64,000 bases of DNA, taken from NCBI RefSeq assembly GCF_023703325.1, contig NZ_JAMQGM010000033.1:1-64000 (forward strand), written 5' to 3'. The notes below the pieces were generated by a model that saw nothing but the letters and a program-made list of their open reading frames with translations, was not told the origin of the DNA and did not search any database. Both the position numbers and the translations under genes were made by a program. This document shows positions 29,449-38,551 of this stretch, one piece after another. Source of the stretch: Streptomyces meridianus (GTDB taxonomy: Bacteria; Actinomycetota; Actinomycetes; Streptomycetales; Streptomycetaceae). Numbering within the stretch: position 1 is the first letter of the stretch; every line of letters starts with the position of its first letter.

Positions 29449-30354
29449 TCACTGCTCGAGGACGGTCGGGTCCTCGGCGGGCTCGGCGGCCGCGTGTACC
29501 GCGATTCCCGTCTTCGTACGGCGTCCACGCTTCTCGATCCAGGTGGCGAGCGAGGAGAGCGCCAGACACAGCGCGAGGTAGATCGAGCCGATCACGATGA
29601 TCACGGGAACGTACGGATAGGCGCCTTCCACCTGGACGTTGGAGGCGATCAGCCGCGCCGTCTGCAGCATCTCGGGGAAGAGGATGATGTACCCGAGCGA
29701 GGTGTCCTTCAGGGTCACCACGAGCTGGCTGATGATCGTCGGCAGCATGGACCGCACGGCCTGCGGGATCAGGACCGTTGCCATGACCTGCGTCTTGCGC
29801 ATCCCCAGCGCGTATGCGGCCTCGCTCTGCCCCTTGGGCACCGAGTTGATGCCGGCGCGGAGCACCTCGGCCTGCACACAGCCGTTGTAGATCGTCAGGC
29901 CGATGATCAGAGCCCACATCGGGGAGATGGCCAGGCTGCCCGGCAGGTGCAGGACGTCCGCCCACAACTTGTCCGCTATGCCGACCCACAGGGCGAAGAT
30001 GGTGATGAGCAGCGGGATGGACCGGAACAGCTCGATGAACCCGGTGGCCGCCGCGCTCACGACGCGGTGTTCCGAGAGCCGTCCGACCGCCAGCAGCACG
30101 GCGAAGGCCAGCGAGAACACCGACGCCAGCGCGAACACCTCGAGAGTGGCCAGCAGTCCGTCGAGGATGTTCTGCCGGATACCGGCGTAGTTGAAGATGT
30201 CCCACATCGCCGGGGCGAACTGGCCCTGGGAGGCCAGTCGTGCGATGACCGCGCCGACCAGCGCGAGCAGCACCAGGGTGCCGGCGACGGAGTAGATCCG
30301 GTTGCGGACCCGGGCCTTGGGGCCGGGAGCGTCGTACAGAACGTTCGCGCTCAT
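29449..30354 (-). CDS. gluD: Glutamate ABC transporter permease GluD
   Basis: A 301-aa inner-membrane permease of the polar amino acid (His/Glu/Gln/Arg) uptake family. It has about five to six transmembrane helices and the EAA loop motif GQSEAAYALGMRKTQVM, which contacts the ATPase GluA. It has a longer cytoplasmic N-terminus and C-terminus than GluC. Its ATG overlaps the gluC stop by ATGA. Confidence 0.9.
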   Translation of the reverse strand: MSANVLYDAPGPKARVRNRIYSVAGTLVLLALVGAVIARLASQGQFAPAMWDIFNYAGIRQNILDGLLATLEVFALASVFSLAFAVLLAVGRLSEHRVVSAAATGFIELFRSIPLLITIFALWVGIADKLWADVLHLPGSLAISPMWALIIGLTIYNGCVQAEVLRAGINSVPKGQSEAAYALGMRKTQVMATVLIPQAVRSMLPTIISQLVVTLKDTSLGYIILFPEMLQTARLIASNVQVEGAYPYVPVIIVIGSIYLALCLALSSLATWIEKRGRRTKTGIAVHAAAEPAEDPTVLEQ

Positions 30355-30998
30355 CGGGCAACCTCCAGACGGCGCTCCAGCAGGCGGAACAGACCGCTGA
30401 TGGTGAACGTGATGACCAGGTAGGCGAGGGTGATCCAGAAGAAGATCATGAGGATGTCGTAGCCGTCGTTGCTCAACACCTTCGCGATGTTGAACAGATC
30501 GACGTTGTCGAAGGCACCGGCCACCGCCGTGTTCTTGGTGAGCGCGATGAAGATGCTGCTCAGCGGCGGAACGACGGTCCGGGTCGCCTGCGGGAGCACG
30601 ATCATCCGCATGGACTGCAGGAAGGTCATCCCGAGGGAGCGGGCCGCCTCGGCCTGCCCCAGGGGCACCGTGTTGACACCGGAGCGGACCGCCTCGCACA
30701 CGAAGGACGAGGTGTAGAAACCACAGGCCAGCACCGCGAGCAGGAACGAGTTGATGCCCGGGAACAGGATCTCGGGGATCACGAAGAAGGCGACGAGGAA
30801 CAGCAGCGTCAGCGGGGTGTTGCGCAGCAGCGTCACCCACGCCGTGCCGAATATGCGCAGCGGTGGTACGGGCGAGACCCGGCAGCCGGCGATGGTCACG
30901 CCCAGCACCATGGCGAGCAGGGCGCTGGCCGCGGTCAGCTCCACCGTGCCGATGAACCCTTCCCGGAACAGCGCCAGATTGTCGAGCAGAACGTTCAT
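30351..30998 (-). CDS. gluC: Glutamate ABC transporter permease GluC
   Basis: A 215-aa permease with about five transmembrane helices and the EAA motif GQAEAARSLGMTFLQSM. It pairs with GluD to form the membrane channel. GCGGAG precedes the ATG at 30998. It follows gluB after a 98-bp gap holding a perfect hairpin, which may reduce permease transcription relative to the binding protein. Confidence 0.9.
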   Translation of the reverse strand: MNVLLDNLALFREGFIGTVELTAASALLAMVLGVTIAGCRVSPVPPLRIFGTAWVTLLRNTPLTLLFLVAFFVIPEILFPGINSFLLAVLACGFYTSSFVCEAVRSGVNTVPLGQAEAARSLGMTFLQSMRMIVLPQATRTVVPPLSSIFIALTKNTAVAGAFDNVDLFNIAKVLSNDGYDILMIFFWITLAYLVITFTISGLFRLLERRLEVAR

Positions 30999-31049
30999 GA
31001 GATCTCCGCGGGGGCGGGCGTCGGCAGGTGGTCAGGACCGGTGAGCGGG

Positions 31050-31083
31050 CCGTGCCCCGTACGGACGTGCGTACGGGGCACGG
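31050..31083 (-). terminator. Intercistronic 14-bp hairpin between gluB and gluC
   Basis: CCGTGCCCCGTACG pairs perfectly with CGTACGGGGCACGG around a 6-nt loop, just after the gluB stop. It is inside the operon, so it probably acts as a partial terminator or 3' stabiliser rather than a full stop. Confidence 0.7.
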
Positions 31084-31096
31084 CAGCAGCGGAGGA

Positions 31097-32014
31097 TCAG
31101 TAGCGCTCGAGCGCCGGCGGGTCGACGTAGTCCGAGCCGGAGAGGCCGAGGGTGGCCTCGTAGGCCTTCTTGTAGTCGCCGTTCTTCTGGTGCGCCTCCA
31201 GCGCGTCGCTCAGGGCGTCGCGCAGCACCTTGTCGTCCTTCTGCAGGCCGATGCCGTACGGCTCGTCGCTGAACGGCTCGCCGACGACCTTCAGGTTCTT
31301 CGGGTTCTGGGCGGCGTAGCCCTTGAGGATCGCGTCGTCGGTGGTGACGGCGTCGACCTGCTTCTGCAGCAGCTGCTGAACGCAGTCGGAGTACTTGGCG
31401 AGCTCGGTGACCTTCGCGCCGTACTTCGGCTGCTTGATGGTCTGCAGCGGCGTGGAGCCGACGATCGAGCAGACCTTCTTGCCCTTGACCGAGTCCGGGC
31501 CGGTGATGGACTTCTCGTCCTTGCGGACCAGCAGCGAGGCGCCGGCGTGGTAGTACGGGCCGGCGAAGCCGACCTGCTTCTTGCGCTCGTCGTTGATCGT
31601 GTACGTGCCGATCATGAGGTCGACGTCGCCCTTGGAGACGGCGGTCTCACGGGCGCCGGAGTCGACGGTCTTCCAGACGATCTGGTCCTTCGAGAAGCCG
31701 AGGTCGGCGGCGACCATCTTGGCGATCTCGATGTCGAAGCCGGAACGTTCCTTGGTCGACTGGTCCTCGAAGCCGAGGTACGGCTGGTCGGCCTTGGCGC
31801 CGATGACGATCTTGCCGCGCTTCTGCGCCTTCTTCAGCACGGGCGAGTCGAGTTTGACGTCCTTGGCGACCTCGTACTCCGGGAGCTTCGGGGCGTTCTT
31901 GCCCTCGGGCTTCATCTTGCCGGCGTCGCCCGCCGGACCTTCCTTGCCGCCGCACGCGGTGGCGGTCAGCGCGAGCACGGCAACGGCAACGGCGGCCGTC
32001 TTGCGGAGCTTCAT
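31097..32014 (-). CDS. gluB: Glutamate-binding lipoprotein GluB
   Basis: A 305-aa solute-binding protein of the amino-acid family 3. It has a Lys/Arg signal peptide start, hydrophobic core and a cysteine at residue 21 (LTATACGG, a slightly relaxed lipobox), so it is probably anchored outside the membrane. Family motifs include YLGFEDQ, FDIEIAKMVAADLG and a CVQQLLQKQVDAVTTDDAI segment. The start is the ATG of MKLRKTA; eleven upstream codons open in frame would disrupt the signal peptide. It is the second gene of gluABCD and would capture glutamate for import. Confidence 0.9.
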   Translation of the reverse strand: MKLRKTAAVAVAVLALTATACGGKEGPAGDAGKMKPEGKNAPKLPEYEVAKDVKLDSPVLKKAQKRGKIVIGAKADQPYLGFEDQSTKERSGFDIEIAKMVAADLGFSKDQIVWKTVDSGARETAVSKGDVDLMIGTYTINDERKKQVGFAGPYYHAGASLLVRKDEKSITGPDSVKGKKVCSIVGSTPLQTIKQPKYGAKVTELAKYSDCVQQLLQKQVDAVTTDDAILKGYAAQNPKNLKVVGEPFSDEPYGIGLQKDDKVLRDALSDALEAHQKNGDYKKAYEATLGLSGSDYVDPPALERY

Positions 32015-32062
32015 CGTGAATTTCCTTACGTCGTCAGGCGTTGACAAGGCGTGGGGCGTCGG

Positions 32063-32839
32063 TCAGTGGTGAAGGATCTTCGAGAGGAAGTCCTTCGCGC
32101 GATCGCTGCGCGGGTTGCTGAAGAACTGCTCCGGCTCGGCTTCCTCGACGATCCGGCCGTCGGCCATGAAGACCACGCGGTTCGCGGCGGAGCGGGCGAA
32201 TCCCATCTCGTGGGTGACGACGACCATCGTCATTCCGTCCCGGGCGAGCTGCTGCATGACCTCCAGCACCTCGTTGATCATCTCCGGGTCGAGTGCCGAG
32301 GTCGGCTCGTCGAAGAGCATCACCTTCGGGTCCATCGCCAGGGCCCTGGCGATCGCCACCCGCTGCTGCTGACCACCGGAGAGCTGTGCGGGGTACTTGT
32401 CCGCCTGAGCGCCGACGCCCACCCGGTCCAGCAGCTTCCGGGCCTTCTCCTCGGCCGCCTTCTTGTCGGTGCGCCGGACCTTGATCTGGCCCAGTGTCAC
32501 GTTCTCCAGCACCGTCTTGTGCGCGAAGAGGTTGAACGACTGGAACACCATGCCGACATCGGCGCGCAGCCGTGCCAGCTCCCTGCCTTCCTCGGGCAGC
32601 GGCTTGCCGTCGATGGCGACGGAGCCGGAGTCGACGGTCTCCAGCCGGTTGATCGTGCGGCACAGCGTCGACTTACCGGACCCGGAGGGTCCGATGACAA
32701 CGACGACCTCGCCACGCGCGACGGTCAGGTCGATGTCCTGGAGCACATGCAGCGCGCCGAAGTGCTTGTTGACGTTGTCCAGCACGACCAGTGCGTCCGC
32801 GGTGGGCGCGGTGTCCTTGGTCAGCGGTACTTCGGTCAT
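32063..32839 (-). CDS. gluA: Glutamate ABC transporter ATPase GluA
   Basis: A 258-aa ABC ATPase powering glutamate uptake. Walker A is GPSGSGKST, the Q-loop VFQSFNLF, the signature LSGGQQQRVAIARAL, Walker B VMLFDEPTSALDP and the H-loop VVTHEM. It is the first gene of the minus-strand operon gluABCD; the start codon is an ATG with GGAGGACGGAG upstream. It is divergent from the two-component pair gluR-gluK, which senses glutamate in S. coelicolor. Confidence 0.93.
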   Translation of the reverse strand: MTEVPLTKDTAPTADALVVLDNVNKHFGALHVLQDIDLTVARGEVVVVIGPSGSGKSTLCRTINRLETVDSGSVAIDGKPLPEEGRELARLRADVGMVFQSFNLFAHKTVLENVTLGQIKVRRTDKKAAEEKARKLLDRVGVGAQADKYPAQLSGGQQQRVAIARALAMDPKVMLFDEPTSALDPEMINEVLEVMQQLARDGMTMVVVTHEMGFARSAANRVVFMADGRIVEEAEPEQFFSNPRSDRAKDFLSKILHH

Positions 32840-33159
32840 CGGGCTCTTGCTCCGTCCTCCTCGGTTGGAAGGACCTTAGTGAGGGCTTGCGACCAGCGTC
32901 ATTACATCTGAGCGGAAATTGAGCATAACGATCCGGACACCCGCCATCGCCCGGAGTGACCGTCCTGCCACGCCCGGGGAGTGAACCGGGGAACGCGAGG
33001 GCGGTTTCCTACCGTCTGCGTAACGGATGTCCCGTACGGGCCGGAGCCGCTTGACTGGCCGCGCCGCTTCGGGCTGGATGCCTGATGGGGCCGTGCACCG
33101 CCGTGCGCCCCGGCCCGGTACGGACGGACCGAACACCGCGAGCACCTGATCGGAGGGAC
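32840..33159. promoter_or_regulatory. Divergent gluA/gluR promoter region
   Basis: A 320-bp gene-free gap between two starts. Reading toward gluA there is a TAATGA hexamer (32899-32904, minus strand) that could be a -10. I could not identify a convincing GluR operator by eye. No small reading frame with a good ribosome site was seen. Confidence 0.4.
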
Positions 33160-33864
33160 ATGAGACTGCTGCTGGTCGAGGACGACGACCACGTCGCCAC
33201 GGCTCTGTCCGCCGTGCTCGCCCGGCACGGCTTCGAGGTCCGGCACGCCCGCAGCGGCGAGGAGGCCCTCCGGGCGCTGCTGCCCGGGGGCGGCGCCCCC
33301 TTCGGGGTCGTCCTCCTCGACCTCGGTCTGCCCGACCAGGACGGTTTCGAGGTGTGCGGCAGGATCCGCAAGACCACCGGCACCCCCGTGATCATGGTGA
33401 CGGCCCGGGCGGACGTGCGGTCCCGCATCCACGGTCTCAACCTCGGCGCCGACGACTACGTCACCAAGCCCTACGACACCGGTGAGCTGCTGGCCCGGAT
33501 CCACGCCGTCAGCCGTCGGGCGGTACCCGGGGAGACGGCCGCCGACGACGTGGCCGGAGGGCCGGGTGAGCAGTTGCGCCTCGGCGCGGTCCTGGTCGAG
33601 ATCCCCACCCGGCAGGTGTCCGTGAGCGGTGAGCCGGTCTCGCTGACCCGCAAGGAGTTCGACCTCCTGGCGCTGCTGGCCCAGCGGCCGGGCGTCGTCT
33701 TCCGGCGGGAACAGATCATCAGCGAGGTCTGGCGCACCAGCTGGGAGGGGACCGGCCGCACCCTCGAGGTGCATGTCGCCTCGCTCCGATCCAAGCTCCG
33801 GATGCCCACCCTGATCGAGACCGTGCGCGGGGTCGGCTACCGGCTCGTCGCACCGGCCGGCTGA
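33160..33864 (+). CDS. gluR: OmpR-family response regulator (GluR-type)
   Basis: A 234-aa regulator: receiver (residues 2-120; acidic Glu7/Asp8, phospho-acceptor Asp54 in VLLDLGLPDQDG, Lys in YVTKPYDT) and a winged-helix DNA-binding domain (about 140-230; SLTRKEFDLLALLAQ and GRTLEVHVASLRSKL). GGAGGGAC precedes the ATG at 33160. The kinase gene starts 19 bp downstream. The pair is divergent from gluABCD; in S. coelicolor GluR-GluK controls glutamate uptake, which supports the names. Confidence 0.85.
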   Translation: MRLLLVEDDDHVATALSAVLARHGFEVRHARSGEEALRALLPGGGAPFGVVLLDLGLPDQDGFEVCGRIRKTTGTPVIMVTARADVRSRIHGLNLGADDYVTKPYDTGELLARIHAVSRRAVPGETAADDVAGGPGEQLRLGAVLVEIPTRQVSVSGEPVSLTRKEFDLLALLAQRPGVVFRREQIISEVWRTSWEGTGRTLEVHVASLRSKLRMPTLIETVRGVGYRLVAPAG

Positions 33865-33883
33865 GAGCGTCCGACGGCTCCCC

Positions 33884-35314
33884 GTGCGCACCCGACTGCT
33901 TCCCCTGCTCATCGTCCTGATGGCAGGCGTGCTCCTCGCCCTCGGCTTCCCCCTCGCCGGCAGCATGGCGGCCGCCCACCAGCAGCGGCTGGTCGTCGAC
34001 CGGATCGACGACACGGCGCGCTTCGCTTCGCTCGCCCAGTACGTCACCGCCCGCCCGGCCGCGGCCGACGGACAGGGCGAGGGGCGCCGGCTCGTCACGC
34101 TGCAGGCCGAACTCGAGCGCTACCAGGACCTCTACGGCATCCGCGCCGGTGTGTTCTACCGGGACGGCTCCGCCATGGCCGAGGCTCCCCGGAGGTGGCG
34201 GGTCCCCCGCGGCAGCGAGGGCGACCAGGCGTTCCGCGAGGCGCTCGCGGGCCGGCGCAGCCACGACCCCCCGCAGGTACTGCCCTGGCAGCGGAGGCGG
34301 CTCGCCGTCGCCTCTCCCGTGGTCCGCGACGGGGACGTGGTCGCCGTGGTGGTCACCGACTCGCCGACCGGACAGCTGCGCTCGCGGATCCTGCACAGCT
34401 GGCTGCTGCTCGCGACCGGCGAACTGCTCGCCATGCTCGTAGCGATCAGCGCAGCGATCCGGCTCACCGGCTGGGTGCTGCGCCCCGTGCGCATCCTGGA
34501 TGCGGCCACGCACGACATGGCCACGGGCCGGATGAAGTCCCGGGTGGCGGCCTCGGTGGGCCCGCCCGAGTTGCGCAGGCTTGCCCGGTCGTTCAACGAG
34601 ATGGCCGACAACGTGGAGGACGTTCTCGAACAGCAGCGGGCCTTCGTGGCGGACGCCTCGCACCAGTTGCGCAATCCGCTGTCCGCCCTGCTGTTGCGGA
34701 TCGAGCTGCTCGCCCTCGAACTGCCCGACGGAAACGAGGAGATCGCCTCGGTGCGGACCGAGGGCAAGCGTCTGGCGCGCGTCCTCGACGACCTGCTCGA
34801 TCTGGCCCTCGCGGAGCACGCCTCGCCCGACCTGCGGGTCACCGACATCGCAGCCCTGGCCACGGAGCGTGTCGAGGCCTGGAGGCCGATGGCGGACCGG
34901 GAGGGCGTCGCGCTCGGCTACGAGGGCCCCGCGGCCGCCACCGGCTGGGCCGACCCGGTGACGCTGTCGAGCGCGCTGGACGCGGTGGTCGACAACGCCC
35001 TCAAGTTCACGCCGGGCGACGAGTCCGTGACGGTGTCCGTGACGCCCGAGGGCGACACCACGCGGATCGTCGTCGCGGATCGTGGACCCGGCCTGGACCA
35101 GGACGAACTCGCCCGCGTCGGGGACCGGTTCTGGCGCAGCGGCCGGCACCAGAACGTCTCCGGGTCGGGCCTCGGACTGTCGATCTGCCGGACTCTGCTC
35201 GCGGCCGGGGACGCGACGATGTCGTTCGCGCCGAACGAGCCCCGTGGCCTGCGGGTGACGATTCGCGTGCCGCGCGCCGCGCCGGCCGCTGCACCGGCAC
35301 CCCCGCGGCCCTGA
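33884..35314 (+). CDS. gluK: Sensor histidine kinase (GluK-type)
   Basis: A 476-aa membrane kinase. It has an N-terminal membrane helix (about residues 4-30), an extracellular sensor of about 130 residues, a second helix (about 170-190), HAMP, HisKA with His260 in FVADASHQLRNPLSAL, and HATPase with DNALKFTPG and GSGLGLSIC. A GTG start 19 bp after gluR; the two are co-transcribed. The extracellular domain would detect glutamate if the GluK assignment holds. Confidence 0.85.
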   Translation: MRTRLLPLLIVLMAGVLLALGFPLAGSMAAAHQQRLVVDRIDDTARFASLAQYVTARPAAADGQGEGRRLVTLQAELERYQDLYGIRAGVFYRDGSAMAEAPRRWRVPRGSEGDQAFREALAGRRSHDPPQVLPWQRRRLAVASPVVRDGDVVAVVVTDSPTGQLRSRILHSWLLLATGELLAMLVAISAAIRLTGWVLRPVRILDAATHDMATGRMKSRVAASVGPPELRRLARSFNEMADNVEDVLEQQRAFVADASHQLRNPLSALLLRIELLALELPDGNEEIASVRTEGKRLARVLDDLLDLALAEHASPDLRVTDIAALATERVEAWRPMADREGVALGYEGPAAATGWADPVTLSSALDAVVDNALKFTPGDESVTVSVTPEGDTTRIVVADRGPGLDQDELARVGDRFWRSGRHQNVSGSGLGLSICRTLLAAGDATMSFAPNEPRGLRVTIRVPRAAPAAAPAPPRP

Positions 35315-35327
35315 CGGCTGTTCCTCG

Positions 35328-35360
35328 ACCCGGGCGCGGCCACCGCGGCCGGGCCCGGGT
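35328..35360. terminator. Hairpin between convergent gluK and the mannosidase gene
   Basis: ACCCGGGC (35328-35335) pairs with GCCCGGGT (35353-35360), with further GGCC/GGCC pairing inside. It can serve both strands. Confidence 0.65.
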
Positions 35361-35408
35361 GCTCGGTCCCGCGGTCCGGGGGCCCCGGCGGTCAGGGGCT
35401 GTGGTCCG

Positions 35409-38400
35409 CTACGAGCCCTGGGAGAGCCGCAGGGTGAGGATCTGGAACGGCCGCAGGGTCATGTCCACCGCGCTGTCCTCCGACACCGGGTATGCGTTCC
35501 CGTCGTCCAGTGGCCGCTCCAGCAGGTCCGTGCTCGTGACACCGGCCACCGGGAACCCGGCCGTCAACCGGGCGGACGCCCGCCCGCCGCCGGCTTCGTA
35601 GAGGCGCACCACCACGTCACCGCTGCGGTCCTCGGCCAGTTTGACCGCCTCGACCACGACCTGGTCGTTGTCCACCTGCACCAGCGGTTCGACCGGCCCT
35701 GCCCCAGGAACCGACCGCTCCGGCAGGTTGATCCAGTGGCCCTCGCGCACTGCGTCCCCGACCGTGGCACCCGGCGCCAGCGCGTAGCGCAGCCGGTGCC
35801 GGCCCTGGTCGGTCTCCGGATCCGGGTAACGGGGTGCGCGCAGCAGGGACAGCCGCACCGTCGTGGTCTGCCCGCCGTCTGCCCGGACGTCGCGGGTCAC
35901 GTCGTGCCCGTACGTCGAGTCGTTGACCACCGCGGCGCCCCAGCCCGGTTCCTCCACCTGGATCCAGCGGTGCGCGCAGATCTCGAACTTGGCCGCCTCC
36001 CACGAGGTGTTGGTGTGCGTCGCCCGGTGCACGTGCCCGAACTGGGTCTCCGACGCCGACCGGTCGGCCTTCACGTCCAGGGGGAAGGCGGCCTTCAGGA
36101 ACATCTCGCTCTCCTGCCAGTCGACCTCGGTGTCGAGATCGACGATCTTGGCCCCCGGCCGCAGGCCGATTCGCTGCACCACCGACGAGCCGCCGAAGGA
36201 GCGCCGCACGCGGACCGCCGCCCCCGCCTCGCCGGGCTCCTCGGGCGACAGCTCCCCGACGTCCACGAGGTCGGTCACGTTGTGCCGGTAGAAGGCGTCC
36301 ACGTCCCAGGCGTCCCACATGTTCGGGAAGTCCGGATGGATCTGCAGCAGATTGGCCGCCTGCCCAGGTGCCACCGCTTCCCGGTCGCTCTCGAGGTCGT
36401 ACGCCGAGACGACGAGTCCGCGCCCGTCGACCTCCACCCGCAGCAGCCCGTTGGCGAGCACATGGCCGCCGCCCTCGCGCTGCTCCAGGGTCACCGGAGC
36501 ACCGGTACGGCCGGGCTCAGCGGCGGCGCCGCCCGCGGGCACGCCGCGGCGTGCGTGCGGTGCGCCGTTGAAGACGATCATCTTCTCGCCCTCGCCTGCC
36601 AGCGAATGCTGCGCGGTCTCGATGATCCGCTCCAGCTCCTCGCGCACCCGGGCGTACGTCTCGCGTGCCAAGCGGTGCACCCACGCGATCGAGGAGCCCG
36701 GGAGGATGTCGTGGAACTGGTGGAGCAGCACCGTCTTCCAGAGTCGCTCCAGGTCCTCGTACGGGTAGCGGAACCCCGGGTCGCGCACCGCCGCCGTCGC
36801 GGACCACAATTCGGCCTCGCGCAGCAGCGATTCGCTGTGCCGGTTGCCCTGTTTGGTCTTCGCCTGCGAGGTGTAGGTCCCCCGGTGCAGCTCCAGATAC
36901 AGCTCGCCCGCCCACACCGGGGCATCCGGGTACTCCTCGTGCGCGGCGGTGAAGAAGTCCACGGGCTTCTCGACCGTCACCCGCGGAGAACCCTCGAGGT
37001 CCTTCAGCCGTTCGGCGCGCGCCAGCATCTCCCGCGTGGGGCCGCCGCCGCCGTCCCCCCAGCCGAACGGGACGAGCGAGCGCGAACCACGCCCCTTCTC
37101 CTGGTAGTTGCGGGCCGCGTGCGCCATCTCACGACCGCTGAGGTCGGAGTTGTACGTGTCGACGGGCGGGAAGTGCGTGAAGACCCGGGTGCCGTCGATG
37201 CCCTCCCACCAGAACGTGTGGTGCGGGAACTTGTTGGTCTGGCTCCAGGAGATCTTCTGTGTCAGGAACCACTGCGATCCGGACAGCGCGACGATCTGGG
37301 GCATGGCCGCCGAGTAGCCGAAGGAGTCCGGCAGCCAGACCTCCTTCGTCTCGATGCCGAATTCGTCGAGGAAGAATTTCTTGCCGTAGAGGAACTGGCG
37401 GGCCATGGCCTCGCCGCCGACCATGTTGGTGTCGGACTCCACCCACATCCCGCCGACCGGAACGAACTGCCCGTCCGCCACCTTCTTCTTGACCTTGGCG
37501 AAGACCCCCGGGCGGTGCTCCTTGATCCAGGCGAGCTGCTGCGCCTGGGACATGGCGAACAGGAAACCCGGGTGGTCGTCCATGAGGTTCACCATGTTCG
37601 ACGAGGTCCGGGCCACCTTGCGGACCGTTTCCCGCAACGGCCACAGCCACGCGGAGTCGATGTGGGCGTGGCCGATCGCGCTGATCCGGTGGGCGGACGC
37701 GTTCGCGGGGGAGGCCAGCGGCCCGGCCAGCTCCGCGCGGGCACGGGCCGCGGTGCCCGGGATGTCGGCGAGGTTCAGCACGTCCAGGCAGCGCTCGACC
37801 GCCCGCAGCAGCTCGAAGCGGCGGGCGTCGTCAGTGGTCAGCTCGTGCATGAGGCCGCCGAGCACCTCGAGGTCCTGGACCAGCTCCCACACGCCCGTCT
37901 CGAAGACCACCAGATCCATCCGTGCGATGCGGTAGAGCGGACGGTCGCTCGACGTCAGCCGGTCGCCCTGGCGGGTCGGCCGCTGGCTGTTGAGCACCGG
38001 GTTCGACGCGGCCTCGACGTACAGCTCGACGGCCTCACCGCCGGCTGCCGGCTCGCCGATGCGCACCCAGTCGTTGCGCGGGTTGAGGGCCTTCACCGCC
38101 TCGCCGTCGGCCCGGTACACCAGGCCCTCGCACTGGAACCCCGGCATGTTGCGGCGGAAGCCGAGATCGAGCACGGCCTCGACGGTGCAGTCCTTCCAGT
38201 CCGCCGGCACCTGCCCGCTCACCCTGAACCAGGTCGTCGCCCACGCCGGCCCCCAGGCCTCACCCGCCTTGGCCGGCCGGTATTCGGCCGCAAGCCCCTC
38301 GGCGACGGGGACCGGCTCCCCGGGGGCGTTCCACCGCTCGACGGTGAGGGGCACGTGGGCGCTGTGGATCGCGGGCCGGATGCGTTCTTCGAGGACGCGA

Positions 38401-38438
38401 CGGAGGCGGTGTTCGACGATGCTGCGGTCGTCATGCAT
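35409..38438 (-). CDS. GH38 alpha-mannosidase
   Basis: A 1009-aa cytoplasmic glycoside hydrolase family 38 enzyme hydrolysing alpha-mannosides. Family residues are visible: the zinc-binding HAHIDSAWLWP, the SDTNMVGGEAM stretch, the catalytic Asp nucleophile in VWLPDSFGYS, and QFHDILPGSSI, followed by the beta-rich C-terminal domains. No signal peptide was seen, so it probably acts on imported or internal mannosides or glycoconjugates. It lies 113 bp downstream of the TAXI receptor gene on the same strand. Length and motifs are normal for bacterial GH38. Confidence 0.92.
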   Translation of the reverse strand: MHDDRSIVEHRLRRVLEERIRPAIHSAHVPLTVERWNAPGEPVPVAEGLAAEYRPAKAGEAWGPAWATTWFRVSGQVPADWKDCTVEAVLDLGFRRNMPGFQCEGLVYRADGEAVKALNPRNDWVRIGEPAAGGEAVELYVEAASNPVLNSQRPTRQGDRLTSSDRPLYRIARMDLVVFETGVWELVQDLEVLGGLMHELTTDDARRFELLRAVERCLDVLNLADIPGTAARARAELAGPLASPANASAHRISAIGHAHIDSAWLWPLRETVRKVARTSSNMVNLMDDHPGFLFAMSQAQQLAWIKEHRPGVFAKVKKKVADGQFVPVGGMWVESDTNMVGGEAMARQFLYGKKFFLDEFGIETKEVWLPDSFGYSAAMPQIVALSGSQWFLTQKISWSQTNKFPHHTFWWEGIDGTRVFTHFPPVDTYNSDLSGREMAHAARNYQEKGRGSRSLVPFGWGDGGGGPTREMLARAERLKDLEGSPRVTVEKPVDFFTAAHEEYPDAPVWAGELYLELHRGTYTSQAKTKQGNRHSESLLREAELWSATAAVRDPGFRYPYEDLERLWKTVLLHQFHDILPGSSIAWVHRLARETYARVREELERIIETAQHSLAGEGEKMIVFNGAPHARRGVPAGGAAAEPGRTGAPVTLEQREGGGHVLANGLLRVEVDGRGLVVSAYDLESDREAVAPGQAANLLQIHPDFPNMWDAWDVDAFYRHNVTDLVDVGELSPEEPGEAGAAVRVRRSFGGSSVVQRIGLRPGAKIVDLDTEVDWQESEMFLKAAFPLDVKADRSASETQFGHVHRATHTNTSWEAAKFEICAHRWIQVEEPGWGAAVVNDSTYGHDVTRDVRADGGQTTTVRLSLLRAPRYPDPETDQGRHRLRYALAPGATVGDAVREGHWINLPERSVPGAGPVEPLVQVDNDQVVVEAVKLAEDRSGDVVVRLYEAGGGRASARLTAGFPVAGVTSTDLLERPLDDGNAYPVSEDSAVDMTLRPFQILTLRLSQGS

Positions 38439-38551
38439 GGGGAGGCTCCGAGGGATGCGCGGACTGCTGTGCGACGTCGGTCAGCCCCCTACCCAACGCC
38501 CACCTGCCTCGACCGCCCGGAGCCAGGACTTCTCCGGCCGGCGGCCGGCGG

